Origin: Phycisphaerae bacterium | Lineage (GTDB): Bacteria; Planctomycetota; Phycisphaerae; FEN-1346; JAACEH01 | Direction of reading: 5' to 3' | NCBI GenBank assembly: GCA_012729015.1 | Contig: JAAYDY010000048.1 | Coordinates: forward strand, 21,078-85,077 | Length of the DNA: 64,000 bases | Shown: positions 24,744-33,697 of the stretch, one piece after another | Layout: the number at the start of each line of letters is the position of its first letter | How positions within the stretch are numbered: the first letter of the stretch is position 1 | The notes under the pieces: model-generated | Told to the model about the DNA's origin: nothing | Seen by the model: the letters and a program-made list of their open reading frames with translations, nothing else | Databases searched by the model: none | Position numbers and translations under genes: made by a program

Positions 24744-26126
24744 ATGCGAGGAACCGTTGCCGCAGTCGCCACCGTGCTGTTGCAGGCCGCCATGGCGGCG
24801 GCCGGCGAGCCCTTGAGGATCGACGATCCCGCGGACAGGCAGATCGTCGAGACGTTCCTGAAGCACACCGATTCGTTTCGTCGGATGGTCACTCCCGAAT
24901 ACTGCCGGAAGGCCGCCGCCGAGAAGATCACCGATTACACGTGGGTCATTCCGCGCGCCGTAGACACGATGCTTGCGGCCTACCAGGTGGCCGGCGATCC
25001 GAAGCATCTGGACCATTTCGTGGCGATGTTCGCCCACTGCCGCGAGGCGATGAGCCGGGACGCCTCGGGCTACCTCGGGTGGTACGGCAAGACGCTGCCG
25101 GGCATCGTTGATCCCGCCGAGCCCGACAAGAAGGTGGACGAACTGCTCAACAGCTTCGCGACCACCGATCTTCTGGCACGGTTCATAGAGGCCACCGACA
25201 GCGACCCGGCACTGAGGACCAGGTTCGCTGCCCAGCGGACGGAGTACCTGGACCTGATCGAGAAACACCTGATTGCGAAATGGGATGCCCGCGGATGCTT
25301 CGTGGATCTGGCGGGCCGGGGCGCCGTCTATCGCGGTGACACGGGTCTGAGCGCAACGCAGACGCGACTGACCAAGCCGCACAACATGCACTCGATCGTG
25401 ATCCAGGCGTTGTTGAGCCTGTACCGCGTGACAGGCAAGGACGAGTACATGGCTCGCGCCGTCACGTTGGGCACGCGGTTCAAACGCTGCCTGACCCTGA
25501 AGGACGGGCACTACGAATGGAACTACTGGGATCCGGCCGGCCCGTGGGACGTTCACCCGACCGACTCCGCCAAGTGGAAGCACTGGATCGGCCCGGAGCA
25601 CACAGGCCACTACTATGCCAGCACGCTGTCGCAGGCCGTTGCCCTGTACCACCACGGCGTGGTATTCGACCGGGCCGATATGGACCGTTTCGCCAGGACC
25701 CAGATGACCGTCTGCTGGAACGGGGACGCCGAGAATCCGAAGTGGGCCCGCGTGGACGGCACGACCCCCACACAGTACACAGTCGGCGAGTACGTGTGCC
25801 CCGTCCTGTCGCCGTTTGACGGGAAACTGGCCGACTTTGTCTACGGCGGACCCGGACAGAAACGTCTTCTGGCCCAGGCCGCAAGCACCTGGCAGAGCGG
25901 CATCCTCGCCACAAACTGGCTCCGCGGCAAGTTCTTCGAGATGCCGGCCGCGGCGGGCGGCAGACCCGCCTGCGCCCATGTCGGGGCGAAGTTCCGGGCC
26001 GTGGCTGCCAACCGCGATCTGTTGGAGTCGCTGGCCTTCACCGTGGTCGAACCCGGTTACATGCCTCCCAGAACCCCTTCGGCGATGAAGGAGATGCCCG
26101 GGGAGCCTCCGGTGCCGCATCCCTGA
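24744..26126 (+). CDS. secreted alpha/alpha-barrel-like protein, copy 2 (tandem paralog)
   Basis: The 460-residue protein aligns with the preceding one over its whole length. Shared blocks include DRQIV, YLGWYGK, the LTKPHN/LTQPHN segment, SLYR-TGKDEY, GTRFKRCLTLKDGHYEWNYW, KWKHWIG and the ARVDGTT region. It also has an N-terminal signal peptide. It most likely arose by tandem duplication, with many substitutions since. Conserved aromatic and acidic residues between the copies are the best guide to the active site. The substrate is unknown. GGGAGG precedes ATG 24744. Confidence 0.6.
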   Translation: MRGTVAAVATVLLQAAMAAAGEPLRIDDPADRQIVETFLKHTDSFRRMVTPEYCRKAAAEKITDYTWVIPRAVDTMLAAYQVAGDPKHLDHFVAMFAHCREAMSRDASGYLGWYGKTLPGIVDPAEPDKKVDELLNSFATTDLLARFIEATDSDPALRTRFAAQRTEYLDLIEKHLIAKWDARGCFVDLAGRGAVYRGDTGLSATQTRLTKPHNMHSIVIQALLSLYRVTGKDEYMARAVTLGTRFKRCLTLKDGHYEWNYWDPAGPWDVHPTDSAKWKHWIGPEHTGHYYASTLSQAVALYHHGVVFDRADMDRFARTQMTVCWNGDAENPKWARVDGTTPTQYTVGEYVCPVLSPFDGKLADFVYGGPGQKRLLAQAASTWQSGILATNWLRGKFFEMPAAAGGRPACAHVGAKFRAVAANRDLLESLAFTVVEPGYMPPRTPSAMKEMPGEPPVPHP

Positions 26127-26265
26127 AGCCGTCGGCCTGCGCCCGAGTCGGATCCGGGTCGCCCCTGAGGGTCCGGCGGCCCATTCCATGTCGCGATTGC
26201 CGGGCGTGTTGAGGTTTCGGGGGCGTTGGCGTGTCAGGGAAGCAGGGACAGGATACCAAAAGAGA

Positions 26266-26325
26266 CAGGGTGCAACGAACGGCTCAAGCCCACGATTGCA
26301 GGCTCCTGCGGTCCATTGCACCCTG
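26266..26325. repeat. 10-bp perfect inverted repeat downstream of the paralog pair
   Basis: CAGGGTGCAA (26266-26275) and TTGCACCCTG (26316-26325) flank a 40-base spacer, about 140 bases after the stop at 26126 and just before the tRNA-Glu 3' end. Role unknown; no T-run follows on either strand. The rest of 26127-26337 shows nothing else. Confidence 0.5.
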
Positions 26326-26337
26326 CTTGCATGTCAA

Positions 26338-26413
26338 TGGTACCCCTAAGGGGACTCGAACCCCTGTCACCTGGCTGAGAACCAGGGATCCTAGGCCGCT
26401 AGACGATAGGGGC
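26338..26413 (-). tRNA. tRNA-Glu (anticodon CTC), CCA encoded
   Basis: Read on the minus strand from G at 26413, the cloverleaf folds fully: acceptor GCCCCTA with TAGGGGT, a D-arm with AGCGGCCTAGGA, anticodon stem CCTGG/CCAGG with loop TTCTCAG, and a T-arm with GGTTCGAGTCC. The anticodon is CTC, reading GAG. Discriminator A and an encoded CCA (26340-26338) follow. Confidence 0.95.
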
Positions 26414-26552
26414 ACCTTGTGATTCCACTGCACCCGTCGGCTGGCAGCGGCCTGACTGACCAACCGCGGCGTCCCTCGCGGGACCTCGGCATTATAGCGG
26501 GCGATACGACGATTTCAACTCCTTTTCGGACGATTCGACGATTCGGGCGTGT

Positions 26553-26757
26553 ACGTCACGTTTGCAGGCACGCAGTCTCTCCCACCGCAGGAACGGCGGG
26601 AAGCGACGTAGGGGGCGCTCGCGAGCGACCGGCGGGGGACAGGCACCCTGGGGGAGGGCGGCTCGCCCCTCGACGAGGCTCGGGACTTGCAGCGAGCCGC
26701 CCCTACGGTTGGCGCACGGTTGGCGCTGCGCCCAGACGAGTTGCTTGTCCACCAAAC
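26553..26757 (-). repeat. interspersed repeat, long copy
   Basis: Read on the minus strand, this copy runs from GCAACTCGTCTGGG through CCGTAGGGGCGGCTCGC, GCGAGCCGCCCTCC, CAGGGTGCCTGTCC and GGTCGCTCGCGAGCG to CCCCCTACGTCGCTTCCC, ending near CCTGCAAACGTGACGT. These blocks recur in the same order at 29327-29466 and 62466-62639, and the right half recurs at 46481-46592. The first palindrome here carries a small insertion. Confidence 0.8.
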
Positions 26758-26800
26758 CAGCCGCCGTGACGCGACATGGGGCCGATGAGCGCACGTGTCC

Positions 26801-27484
26801 TCAGGGCGTCTCGACGGGCGTCATTTCGCCCTGGACGGCGCCTGGGGCAGCAGGGGACGGCGATTCGCCACGATCCGCCGGACTTCCGGCAGCAGGGGCG
26901 GTTACTGCGGCAGGGGCAGTCGCAGGAGCGGCTGCCGCGGCCGGGGCGGTTGTGTCTGCCGGGGTGATGCGCTCGCCGATGCGGCGCAGGAGTTCGGTCT
27001 CGGCCTGGGTGTCGCGTCCGATGTCGGCCCAGTAGGTGGACTGGTTGCGGTCGAGATGCCGCCATTGCGGCTCTTCGCCGGCGCCTCGCATGTCGCCGCC
27101 CTCGGTGCCGATCACGAGGGTGGCGGCCTGGCTGGTGCTCTCGCGCTCAAGGGCGGCACGCAGGCGGACCCGGGCGCTGCCCTCGCCGCGATCGACCCAG
27201 CAGGTGACCGTGCGGCGGACGTTCTGGATGTCGCCGCTCGAGAGGTACGCCCCGGCGGCGCGAGCCGTGCCGCGGCGGGGAACCATCAGCGGCCGCGTGC
27301 GGATTTCGCCGGAGGCGCGGTCCGACTGGGCGATGAGATAGTCCTCGCCCAGCACGGCCAGGGCGGCGTCGAACGCCAGGTCACGGTCGGTGGCGACGAA
27401 CACCATGGACTGCCAGGGCTCGTGGCTTGCACAGCCGGCCAGCATCGGGGCCGCAAGTAGGGTTGCAATCAGAAGCTTCCTCAT
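26801..27484 (-). CDS. predicted lipoprotein of unknown function
   Basis: The family is not recognised. The 227-residue protein begins with a lipoprotein signal (MRKLLIATLLAAPMLAGCAS), Cys near 18. The central part (about 25-165) is a mixed alpha/beta domain (FVATDRDLAFDAALAVLGED, then VRLRAALERES). The last 60 residues are an Ala/Pro-rich low-complexity tail, probably disordered. GGGGAGG lies before ATG 27484. It is 56 bp downstream of the DUF1571 gene in the same direction, so co-transcription is likely. Confidence 0.6.
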   Translation of the reverse strand: MRKLLIATLLAAPMLAGCASHEPWQSMVFVATDRDLAFDAALAVLGEDYLIAQSDRASGEIRTRPLMVPRRGTARAAGAYLSSGDIQNVRRTVTCWVDRGEGSARVRLRAALERESTSQAATLVIGTEGGDMRGAGEEPQWRHLDRNQSTYWADIGRDTQAETELLRRIGERITPADTTAPAAAAAPATAPAAVTAPAAGSPADRGESPSPAAPGAVQGEMTPVETP

Positions 27485-27540
27485 GTCGTCCTCCCCGCGG
27501 GCTCGTGTGCCGCCGCCGGCGGGCCGCCCTGCGGCGGCTC

Positions 27541-28482
27541 TCACTTGAGACCATAGTCCGGATTCTTCCAGTCGAAATCCTTGTCGGTCAGGCCCGTGTT
27601 GAGTTTCAGGTCCGCGTAGCGGTACTTCGACATGATCTGCCCGTCCCAGTCGTACGAGTCGGCGCCGACCGGCACCAGCTTCTCGCAGTCGATGAACAGC
27701 ACCAGTTCCTTGCCGGGGTATATGTCCTTCTTCGGCAGGGTCCGCTTGATGCCGTAGCACGTGCGACCCGCGGCGGTCATCGTGCCGAGAAACTCCACCT
27801 TCAGGTCGCCGTTTCTGGCGGCTTCCTCATACACGGCCAGGGCTGCGCTGAGCATGTTCGTCATGCCGGCCTTCGTGATGGGCCGCAGGTTGTCCTTCAT
27901 CGCGCGGCTGGAGTCGGGCTCGACCCAGAGCTTGATCCACGACAACAGGCCGCCGGCGTGGGCTCGCATCTTGCCGCTGTTCTGGCCCTCGACGTAGACG
28001 GCCTCCTTGCCCTTGTCGCCCATGACGAACTTCATGTAGACGCTGAACGGGTCGCGACGCCATTTCATGTTGGCGGCCTCTTCGTCGCGGAGCTTGCCGT
28101 CGATGCGTTCCTGCTTGTGGAAGGTCGCCGTGAAGTCGATGACGGTCTCGTGGCACTTCATCTGGAGGAGCTGAAGGAACTTGAGCTGGTCGGTGCGGAC
28201 CAGGGAATGCCAGTCCACCTGGGCCCACTTGGCCGTGGCGCGGCGAATCTCGTCCTCGGTCTTCGGGAGCGACGGATCGAGCTGCGGGAACTGCGTCGTG
28301 GGCGGTGCAGGCGTTGCCGGGGGCGACACGGTCTTCATGGGCTCGGTGGCCGCAGGGGGTTGGGCGGGCACGGTCGCTTCGGGCGCCGGCCCGGGCGCCA
28401 CGGCGCCGGCCTCGTCGGCGGCGCGCAGAACACCCGGCCAACACACGGAACACACGGCCAGGGCTATGGAGAGGATTCGCAT
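27541..28482 (-). CDS. secreted DUF1571-family protein
   Basis: The 313-residue protein has a signal peptide (MRILSIALAVCSVCWPGVLRA) and a Pro/Ala-rich linker to about residue 75. Then comes a domain with the DUF1571 pattern: CHETVIDFTATFHKQERIDGK, RRDPFSVYMKFV, GKEAVYVEGQNSGKMRAH, and near the end a LVLFIDCEKLVPVGADSYDWDG strand (all quoted in part). The family is found mainly in Planctomycetes and has no known role. The fold looks like lipoprotein-binding LolA-type proteins, which is inference. It ends the methyltransferase-DUF1571-lipoprotein string, 23 bp after the methyltransferase stop. Confidence 0.75.
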   Translation of the reverse strand: MRILSIALAVCSVCWPGVLRAADEAGAVAPGPAPEATVPAQPPAATEPMKTVSPPATPAPPTTQFPQLDPSLPKTEDEIRRATAKWAQVDWHSLVRTDQLKFLQLLQMKCHETVIDFTATFHKQERIDGKLRDEEAANMKWRRDPFSVYMKFVMGDKGKEAVYVEGQNSGKMRAHAGGLLSWIKLWVEPDSSRAMKDNLRPITKAGMTNMLSAALAVYEEAARNGDLKVEFLGTMTAAGRTCYGIKRTLPKKDIYPGKELVLFIDCEKLVPVGADSYDWDGQIMSKYRYADLKLNTGLTDKDFDWKNPDYGLK

Positions 28483-28505
28483 CGGCACGGCGCCCCTCGG
28501 CAGGT

Positions 28506-29153
28506 TCACGGCTCGGCGGCTGTTCCCCGGGTGAGTACAAACGGTGCCGGAAACCGCACGATTGTCTGGCAGACGTCCTGGAAACCGGCGTCGGCAAACA
28601 CCTTCCGGAAGTCGGCGGCCGACAGGTGGTGGACTTTGCCGCCCTCCATCGTCGTGACGGCTACGTCGTAAATAAGGTATCCGTACAGGTTGTCGCGGTA
28701 TCCGTCGGTGATGAAGAGCCGCCCGCCGGGTTTCAGCACCCGGTGCATCTCCTTCACGGCGGCCGCCTGATTCGGATAGTGGTGAAACGAGTTCGAGCAG
28801 GTCAGGTAGTCGAACGTGGCGTCCTCGAACGGCAGGTGCTCGCTGTCGGCCACCGAGAGGTGGATGCGCGGCTCGCTGACGACGTGGTGCTGTGCCGACC
28901 GGATCATCGACTCGCACAGGTCGATGCCGAACACCCTGGCGTCGCGATGATGGGTGATCATGCGGTGGGCCAGTTTGCCGGTGCCGCAGCCGATGTCGAG
29001 AATATGGGCCTTGCCCGCATCGCCCAGTTCGCGGACGATCATCTTGTGCGACGGGTCAAACAGCAGCCATTGCAGGACGCTCTTGTCGTACGACTTGGAC
29101 CAGGAATCGAACTCCTCGTTCGATCTCTTCTTCAGGGTATGCTCTGCGCTCAC
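28506..29153 (-). CDS. class I SAM-dependent methyltransferase
   Basis: The 215-residue protein shows the UbiE/Methyltransf_11 pattern: motif I ILDIGCGTGKLA near 51-62, an acidic loop RVFGIDLCESMI, the FDYLTCSNSFHHYP segment near 114-128, and EMHRVLKPGGRLFITDGYR near 135-153. The substrate is not evident. Translation starts at GTG 29153, supported by AGGAGA six bases upstream. A TACAAT box lies about 35 bases before it, without a convincing -35. Confidence 0.85.
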   Translation of the reverse strand: MSAEHTLKKRSNEEFDSWSKSYDKSVLQWLLFDPSHKMIVRELGDAGKAHILDIGCGTGKLAHRMITHHRDARVFGIDLCESMIRSAQHHVVSEPRIHLSVADSEHLPFEDATFDYLTCSNSFHHYPNQAAAVKEMHRVLKPGGRLFITDGYRDNLYGYLIYDVAVTTMEGGKVHHLSAADFRKVFADAGFQDVCQTIVRFPAPFVLTRGTAAEP

Positions 29154-29326
29154 AAGGTTCTCCTGTCATGTCCCGCGGACGGGGGCATTGTATCAGAATT
29201 ATCGGTTCTGTCGCCGTGAAAGTTGTTTCATAATGCCCGTCGCGAGACTGGCCGGCAACGGCGCCCGGCGAAGCCTGTCGGCATCGTCCAGGTGCGCCGC
29301 CAAGGCCGTCAGGTGCATGTCGCATG

Positions 29327-29466
29327 CGTGAGCGGGCAACTGGTCTGGGACATCGTAGGGGCGGCTCGCGAGCCGCCCTCCCAGGTGCCTGTCCCTCGCG
29401 GGGCGCTCGCGCGCGATCCCTGCATCGCTTGCGGCCACTGCCCACAGGCTCGACGTGTGCCCAGGG
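29327..29466 (+). repeat. interspersed repeat, long copy
   Basis: Blocks in order are GGCAACTGGTCTGGG, CGTAGGGG, a perfect 20-bp palindrome centred on CTCGCGAG (29359-29378), CAGGTGCCTGTCC, a decayed second palindrome (GGGGCGCTCGCGCGCGATCC), and a GCCCACAGG...GACGTGTGCCC end. It lies in the divergent gap between the methyltransferase and the ABC operon, ending 24 bp before the operon promoter. Nothing else is evident in 29154-29489. Confidence 0.75.
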
Positions 29467-29489
29467 CCGTTACTATGGCCGACGAGGGC

Positions 29490-29518
29490 TTGACATCGGA
29501 TTGGGCCAGGAGTATAAG
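29490..29518 (+). promoter_or_regulatory. sigma-70-type promoter for the Gld-like ABC operon
   Basis: TTGACA (29490-29495) and TATAAG (29513-29518) are spaced 17 bp. Transcription would begin near 29525, leaving a leader of about 78 nt before ATG 29603. Confidence 0.8.
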
Positions 29519-29602
29519 TGATGGCCTGCATGGCAGGCGCGGGCCTCAGGTGGAAACGGCAGGTCCGCGGCAATCCGACACTTACAGCATCAGGAGCCAA
29601 CG

Positions 29603-30559
29603 ATGATCGAGGTCCAGGACCTGACCAAGTACTATGGCTCGCGACTGGCGGTTGACGGCGTGTCGTTCCAGGTGGACGAGGGCGAGATCGTCGGCCTGCT
29701 GGGGCCCAACGGCGCCGGCAAGACCACCCTGATCCGCATGCTCACGTGCTTCATGCCGGCCACCAGCGGCCGCGCCACGGTCAATGGCTTCGACGTCTTC
29801 TCCCAGAGCCTCCAGGTTCGCCAGAGCGTCGGCTACATGCCCGAGAGCGTGCCGCTGTACGAGGACATGCGCGTGGAGGAGTACCTGCGGTTCCGCGGCG
29901 AGATCAAGGGGCTGGGCGGCGACGCGCTGCGTCGTCGCATGGGCGACGCCATCGAGCGGTGCCAGCTCAGCGACCGCCGGCGCCAGATCATCGCGACGCT
30001 GTCGAAGGGGTACCGTCAGCGCGTGGGGCTGGCCGAGTCGCTGCTGGGCGATCCGAAGGTGCTGATCCTGGACGAGCCGACCATCGGGCTGGATCCCGGA
30101 CAGATTCGCGAGGCGCGGCGGCTGATTCAGCACCTCGGCGAGCGGCACACCGTGCTGCTGTCGAGTCACATCCTGCACGAGGTGGAGCAGGTTTGCTCGC
30201 GGATCGTGATGATCTCGGGCGGCAAGCTGGTGGCCGACGGTCCGCTGAGCGAGCTGCGGACGGGCATCGGCGGGCAGGGGACGACGCTTCTGGAGGCCGC
30301 GGGCGACGATGCCGAGGGGCTGAAGCGGGCCATCGGCGGTCTGCACGGCGTCAAAAGCGTTTCGGCCGAGAAGGCTGAGGGCGATTACACGGCGTTCAGG
30401 ATCGAGTCGCAGGGCGAGGCCGACGTGAGGCAGGCTGTCGGCGAACTGGCTGTCCGCAGGGGGTGGCGCGTCCGCGAGCTTCATACGCAGCGGCCGACGC
30501 TCGAAGAGTTCTTCATCCGCAAGACTGCCGAACAGAATCTGCGGGGCAGGGCGAACTGA
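29603..30559 (+). CDS. ABC transporter ATP-binding protein (GldA/ABC-2 type)
   Basis: The 318-residue ATPase has Walker A GPNGAGKTT near 36-44, the Q-loop region near 85, signature LSKGYRQRVGLA near 134-145, and Walker B VLILDEPTIGLD near 154-165, then the His switch in SSHILHEVEQV. A C-terminal extension (about 220-318) is typical of ABC-2 and Gld-type ATPases. It pairs with the permease and auxiliary proteins downstream; gaps are 52, 60 and 20 bp. In Bacteroidetes GldA-F-G serves gliding; here the cargo is unknown. Confidence 0.9.
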   Translation: MIEVQDLTKYYGSRLAVDGVSFQVDEGEIVGLLGPNGAGKTTLIRMLTCFMPATSGRATVNGFDVFSQSLQVRQSVGYMPESVPLYEDMRVEEYLRFRGEIKGLGGDALRRRMGDAIERCQLSDRRRQIIATLSKGYRQRVGLAESLLGDPKVLILDEPTIGLDPGQIREARRLIQHLGERHTVLLSSHILHEVEQVCSRIVMISGGKLVADGPLSELRTGIGGQGTTLLEAAGDDAEGLKRAIGGLHGVKSVSAEKAEGDYTAFRIESQGEADVRQAVGELAVRRGWRVRELHTQRPTLEEFFIRKTAEQNLRGRAN

Positions 30560-30611
30560 TGCGGGCCGCCGCGGCCAGCGGCGCCCCTGGCTTCTACGAG
30601 AGGAACCGGCA

Positions 30612-31340
30612 ATGTCCAAGATCATGGCCGTCATGAATCGCGAGCTGCGGGCCTACTTCTACAGCCCTGTCGGGTACATCGTCATCGCGGTGTTCCTGGT
30701 GCTGGGAGGCATCTTCTTCGGGTTGATGGACTTCGATGCCAATCGGCCGGCCGAGATGCGCAACGTGATGTTCTGGCTGGCGGGCGTTCTGGTGTTTCTG
30801 ATTCCCGTCATCACGATGCGTCTGGTCAGCGAGGAGATGAGCCGCGGCACGATCGAGAGCCTGATGACCGCGCCGGTGACCGATGCACAGGTGATCCTGG
30901 GCAAGTTCTTCAGCGCGGTGGCGTTCTTCCTGATCCTGCTGGCGCCGACGCTGAGCTACGCGGTGGTGCTTGCGGTGTTCGCCGAGCCCGACTGGGGCCC
31001 GATTGCCGCGGGGTACCTGGGCCTGGTGCTGATCGGGGTTCTGTTCCTGTCGATTGGCCTGCTGGCCAGTTGCTGCACGCGGTCGCAGATCGTCAGCGCG
31101 TTCGTGCCGTTCGTGTTCCTGGGGATCATGACGTTCCTTTGCCGGTTCCTGACGTTCCACCTGGACGGCCTGCCGCGCGACCTGCTGCGGTACGTGGGGT
31201 TCCTGACGCGATACGAGAACTTCGGCAAGGGCGTGGTTTCGCTGAACGACGTGGTGTTCTTCCTGAGCCTGACGGTGCTGGCGCTGTTCCTGAGCGTGAA
31301 GATTCTGGAGAGCCGCAAGTGGCGCGGTATCCGCGGCTGA
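30612..31340 (+). CDS. ABC-2-type permease (GldF-like)
   Basis: The 242-residue membrane protein has about six transmembrane helices. It starts MSKIMAVMNRELRAYFYSPVGYIV, the ABC-2 permease entry segment (quoted in part), and contains MRLVSEEMSRGTIESLMTAPVTD near 75-97, the coupling-helix region typical of the family. It should dimerise and be driven by the preceding ATPase. GAGAGGA lies upstream of ATG 30612. Confidence 0.85.
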   Translation: MSKIMAVMNRELRAYFYSPVGYIVIAVFLVLGGIFFGLMDFDANRPAEMRNVMFWLAGVLVFLIPVITMRLVSEEMSRGTIESLMTAPVTDAQVILGKFFSAVAFFLILLAPTLSYAVVLAVFAEPDWGPIAAGYLGLVLIGVLFLSIGLLASCCTRSQIVSAFVPFVFLGIMTFLCRFLTFHLDGLPRDLLRYVGFLTRYENFGKGVVSLNDVVFFLSLTVLALFLSVKILESRKWRGIRG

Positions 31341-31400
31341 TCGGCCGCCGGGCGGCGGACGCGGCAAGGTGAACAAGCTCCCGTCTTATCGGAGACGACG

Positions 31401-33677
31401 ATGGCAGAGAACCAGGAATCCAAGACTCCCGAGATGCAGACGGCACCGGCGGCGGCCCGGCGACCCAGCCGCATGGCCATCGGGGCCAACGTGGTGGTGG
31501 CGTCGGTGCTGATGGCCGGCCTGGTGGTGGCGGCCAACTTCATCGCGTGGTGGGCGACCAAGGAGTTCCGCCTGACGCGCGACATGACGCGCCAGGGGCT
31601 GCACAGCTTCAGCAGCCGCACGACCAAGGTGCTCGACAAGATCGACGCCCCCGTGCGGATCACGTCGCTTTACTATGCCGCCGAGAAGGATGAGGAGGCG
31701 GCCCTTCGCAAGCGCCGCGTGGAGGATCTCCTGGAGTTGTACGAGACCCGCGGCCGCGATGTCGCGATCGAGGCCGTCGATCCGATCGACGACTACGCCA
31801 AGCTGACCGAGATGGGCACGCGCATCACCCGTCTGCATGCCGACGAGACCGCTCCGTATGCGGACGTCGTGAAACGGTACCTGGGGCTGAATCCGTCGCT
31901 GCTGGCACTGATGGAGTCGGAGAAGACCCTCTTCGGACAGGTCGCCCAGGACCCGCAGGTGACGGGCGATCTTCGTGAGTTCGTCGGGCTGGTGGCGCAG
32001 AAACTGGGCGAGCAGCACGAAGGGCTGAAGAGCATCGCCGACGCCATGCGGGCCGACGTGGGACGATGGATCGGCGAGGCCGACGCGTCGGCCCCGACCG
32101 ACGATTCCCAGTGGCGGGACATGGGGATTCCCCGGTACAGCGAAGCGACCGCCCAGATCGGCGAGGTGGTCAACGGCGTGTCGATGTTGCTCGGTGCCGT
32201 CGCCCAGGGAGCGGTCCAGCAGACACAGGTGGCGGGGGTCCAGTTGCCCGACGCCGCGCGGCAGGCCTTCGACGGCATTGACGCTCGCTACCAGGACATT
32301 CTGCGGCAACTGACCGACCTGGCTGCCTCCCTGAACGACCTGAAGCCGCTGGCGCTGGACGATTTCCGCGGCCGCATCCGTCCGAACAGCCTTGTCATCG
32401 AGGCCGCCGGCAAGGCCCGTGTGGTCGAGTTCGACGACGTGTGGCCCGTGGTGCGCAGCGAGGACCAGCCGATGATGGACGCCGAGGAGCAGCGCAGCTT
32501 CAGCGGCGAAGACGCGGTGACTTCGGCGCTGATTCGTCTGACGAGCCGCGTGAAGACGGCGGCCGTGTTCGTCATCCACGGCAGTGCCCCGATCAGCGAC
32601 TACCGCGCCCCGTACAGCGAGTTTGCCTCGCGTCTGACGCGCAACGGGTTCGAGATCGTCAACTGGGACATCGCGAGCGGCCAGGAACCGCCCGATCTGG
32701 AGAGCTACGACCGGCGAGTGTTCGTTCTGATGCCGCCGGAGCAGCAACAGCCGCCGATGATGGGCATGCCCCAGCCGCCGCCGGCGCGGCCGGAGGAGTA
32801 TGAGCCCCTGCGGAAGTACATCGAGCGCGGCGAGGCCGTGATGGCGTTCGCGCGTGTGTCGCCGGACGACAATCCGATGATGCCCGCCGGCGGGATTCCG
32901 TACCTGGGCTTGCTCAGGGCCTACGGCGTCACGGTCCGCACGAACGTCACGGCGGCCATGACGCACCCGACGGAACGGCCCGACGGCAAGCCGGCCGCCA
33001 TTCCGATCCTGATGACGACGAACTACCCGTCGGCGACAAATCTCGAGGCCGAGAGCCCGATTGTCGCGCCGTTGCAGGGGCTGCTGTCGTACTGGGTGGG
33101 CCCCGCCGTTGTCGAGCGAGACAGCCAGGGCGAGCCGCCGGCAGGGCTGCGCATCGTGCCGCTGGTCGAGGTGCCCGACGACGGCAAGAGTTGGGGCGAG
33201 TCGGACCTGATGATGCTCAACAACGGTATCGGTCAGTACGATTCGGGCGGCAGCGACGTGGCGGCGCCCTTCGCCGTGGCCCTGGCGGCTGAGCGTCCGT
33301 TCGCCGATGCGGCTGCCGCTTCCACAGCCGACACGGCCGCCTCGTCCGCGTCGGGACGCATCGGACGGCTCGTCGTTCTCGGCACGGACATGATGGCCAT
33401 GGACCGGTTCATGAAGCCGCAACTCGCCCTGACCGGCAACGGGCTCCAGTGGCTCGATTTTCCGGGCAACGGCGAATTGCTGGTCAACGCCATGTTGTGG
33501 CTCGGCGGCCAGGAGGACATGATCGCCGTCAGTTCGCAGGCCATGCAGTACAGCCGCATCGGCGACCTCGGCGGCGGCACGGGCACCCTGGTCCGCTGGC
33601 TGCTCTGGGGCGCGTTGCCGTTGGCGGTGGTGCTGGTCGGGATTGCGGTCTACTCGGTTCGAGTCCGGGCGAAATAG
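31401..33677 (+). CDS. GldG-family ABC transporter auxiliary protein
   Basis: The 758-residue protein has one N-terminal transmembrane helix (about 30-52), a large extracytoplasmic region and a C-terminal helix (about 730-752). The N-terminal part (LRKRRVEDLLELYETRGRDVAIEAVDP, quoted in part) and the VFVIHGS...YSEFASRLTRNGFEIVNWD segment match the ABC-type auxiliary/GldG domain. A Pro/Met-rich insert lies near 447-465. With the ATPase and permease it should form one membrane complex. Its start has GGAG upstream. Confidence 0.8.
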   Translation: MAENQESKTPEMQTAPAAARRPSRMAIGANVVVASVLMAGLVVAANFIAWWATKEFRLTRDMTRQGLHSFSSRTTKVLDKIDAPVRITSLYYAAEKDEEAALRKRRVEDLLELYETRGRDVAIEAVDPIDDYAKLTEMGTRITRLHADETAPYADVVKRYLGLNPSLLALMESEKTLFGQVAQDPQVTGDLREFVGLVAQKLGEQHEGLKSIADAMRADVGRWIGEADASAPTDDSQWRDMGIPRYSEATAQIGEVVNGVSMLLGAVAQGAVQQTQVAGVQLPDAARQAFDGIDARYQDILRQLTDLAASLNDLKPLALDDFRGRIRPNSLVIEAAGKARVVEFDDVWPVVRSEDQPMMDAEEQRSFSGEDAVTSALIRLTSRVKTAAVFVIHGSAPISDYRAPYSEFASRLTRNGFEIVNWDIASGQEPPDLESYDRRVFVLMPPEQQQPPMMGMPQPPPARPEEYEPLRKYIERGEAVMAFARVSPDDNPMMPAGGIPYLGLLRAYGVTVRTNVTAAMTHPTERPDGKPAAIPILMTTNYPSATNLEAESPIVAPLQGLLSYWVGPAVVERDSQGEPPAGLRIVPLVEVPDDGKSWGESDLMMLNNGIGQYDSGGSDVAAPFAVALAAERPFADAAAASTADTAASSASGRIGRLVVLGTDMMAMDRFMKPQLALTGNGLQWLDFPGNGELLVNAMLWLGGQEDMIAVSSQAMQYSRIGDLGGGTGTLVRWLLWGALPLAVVLVGIAVYSVRVRAK

Positions 33678-33697
33678 CTCTTCAGTGAGGTTGCACG

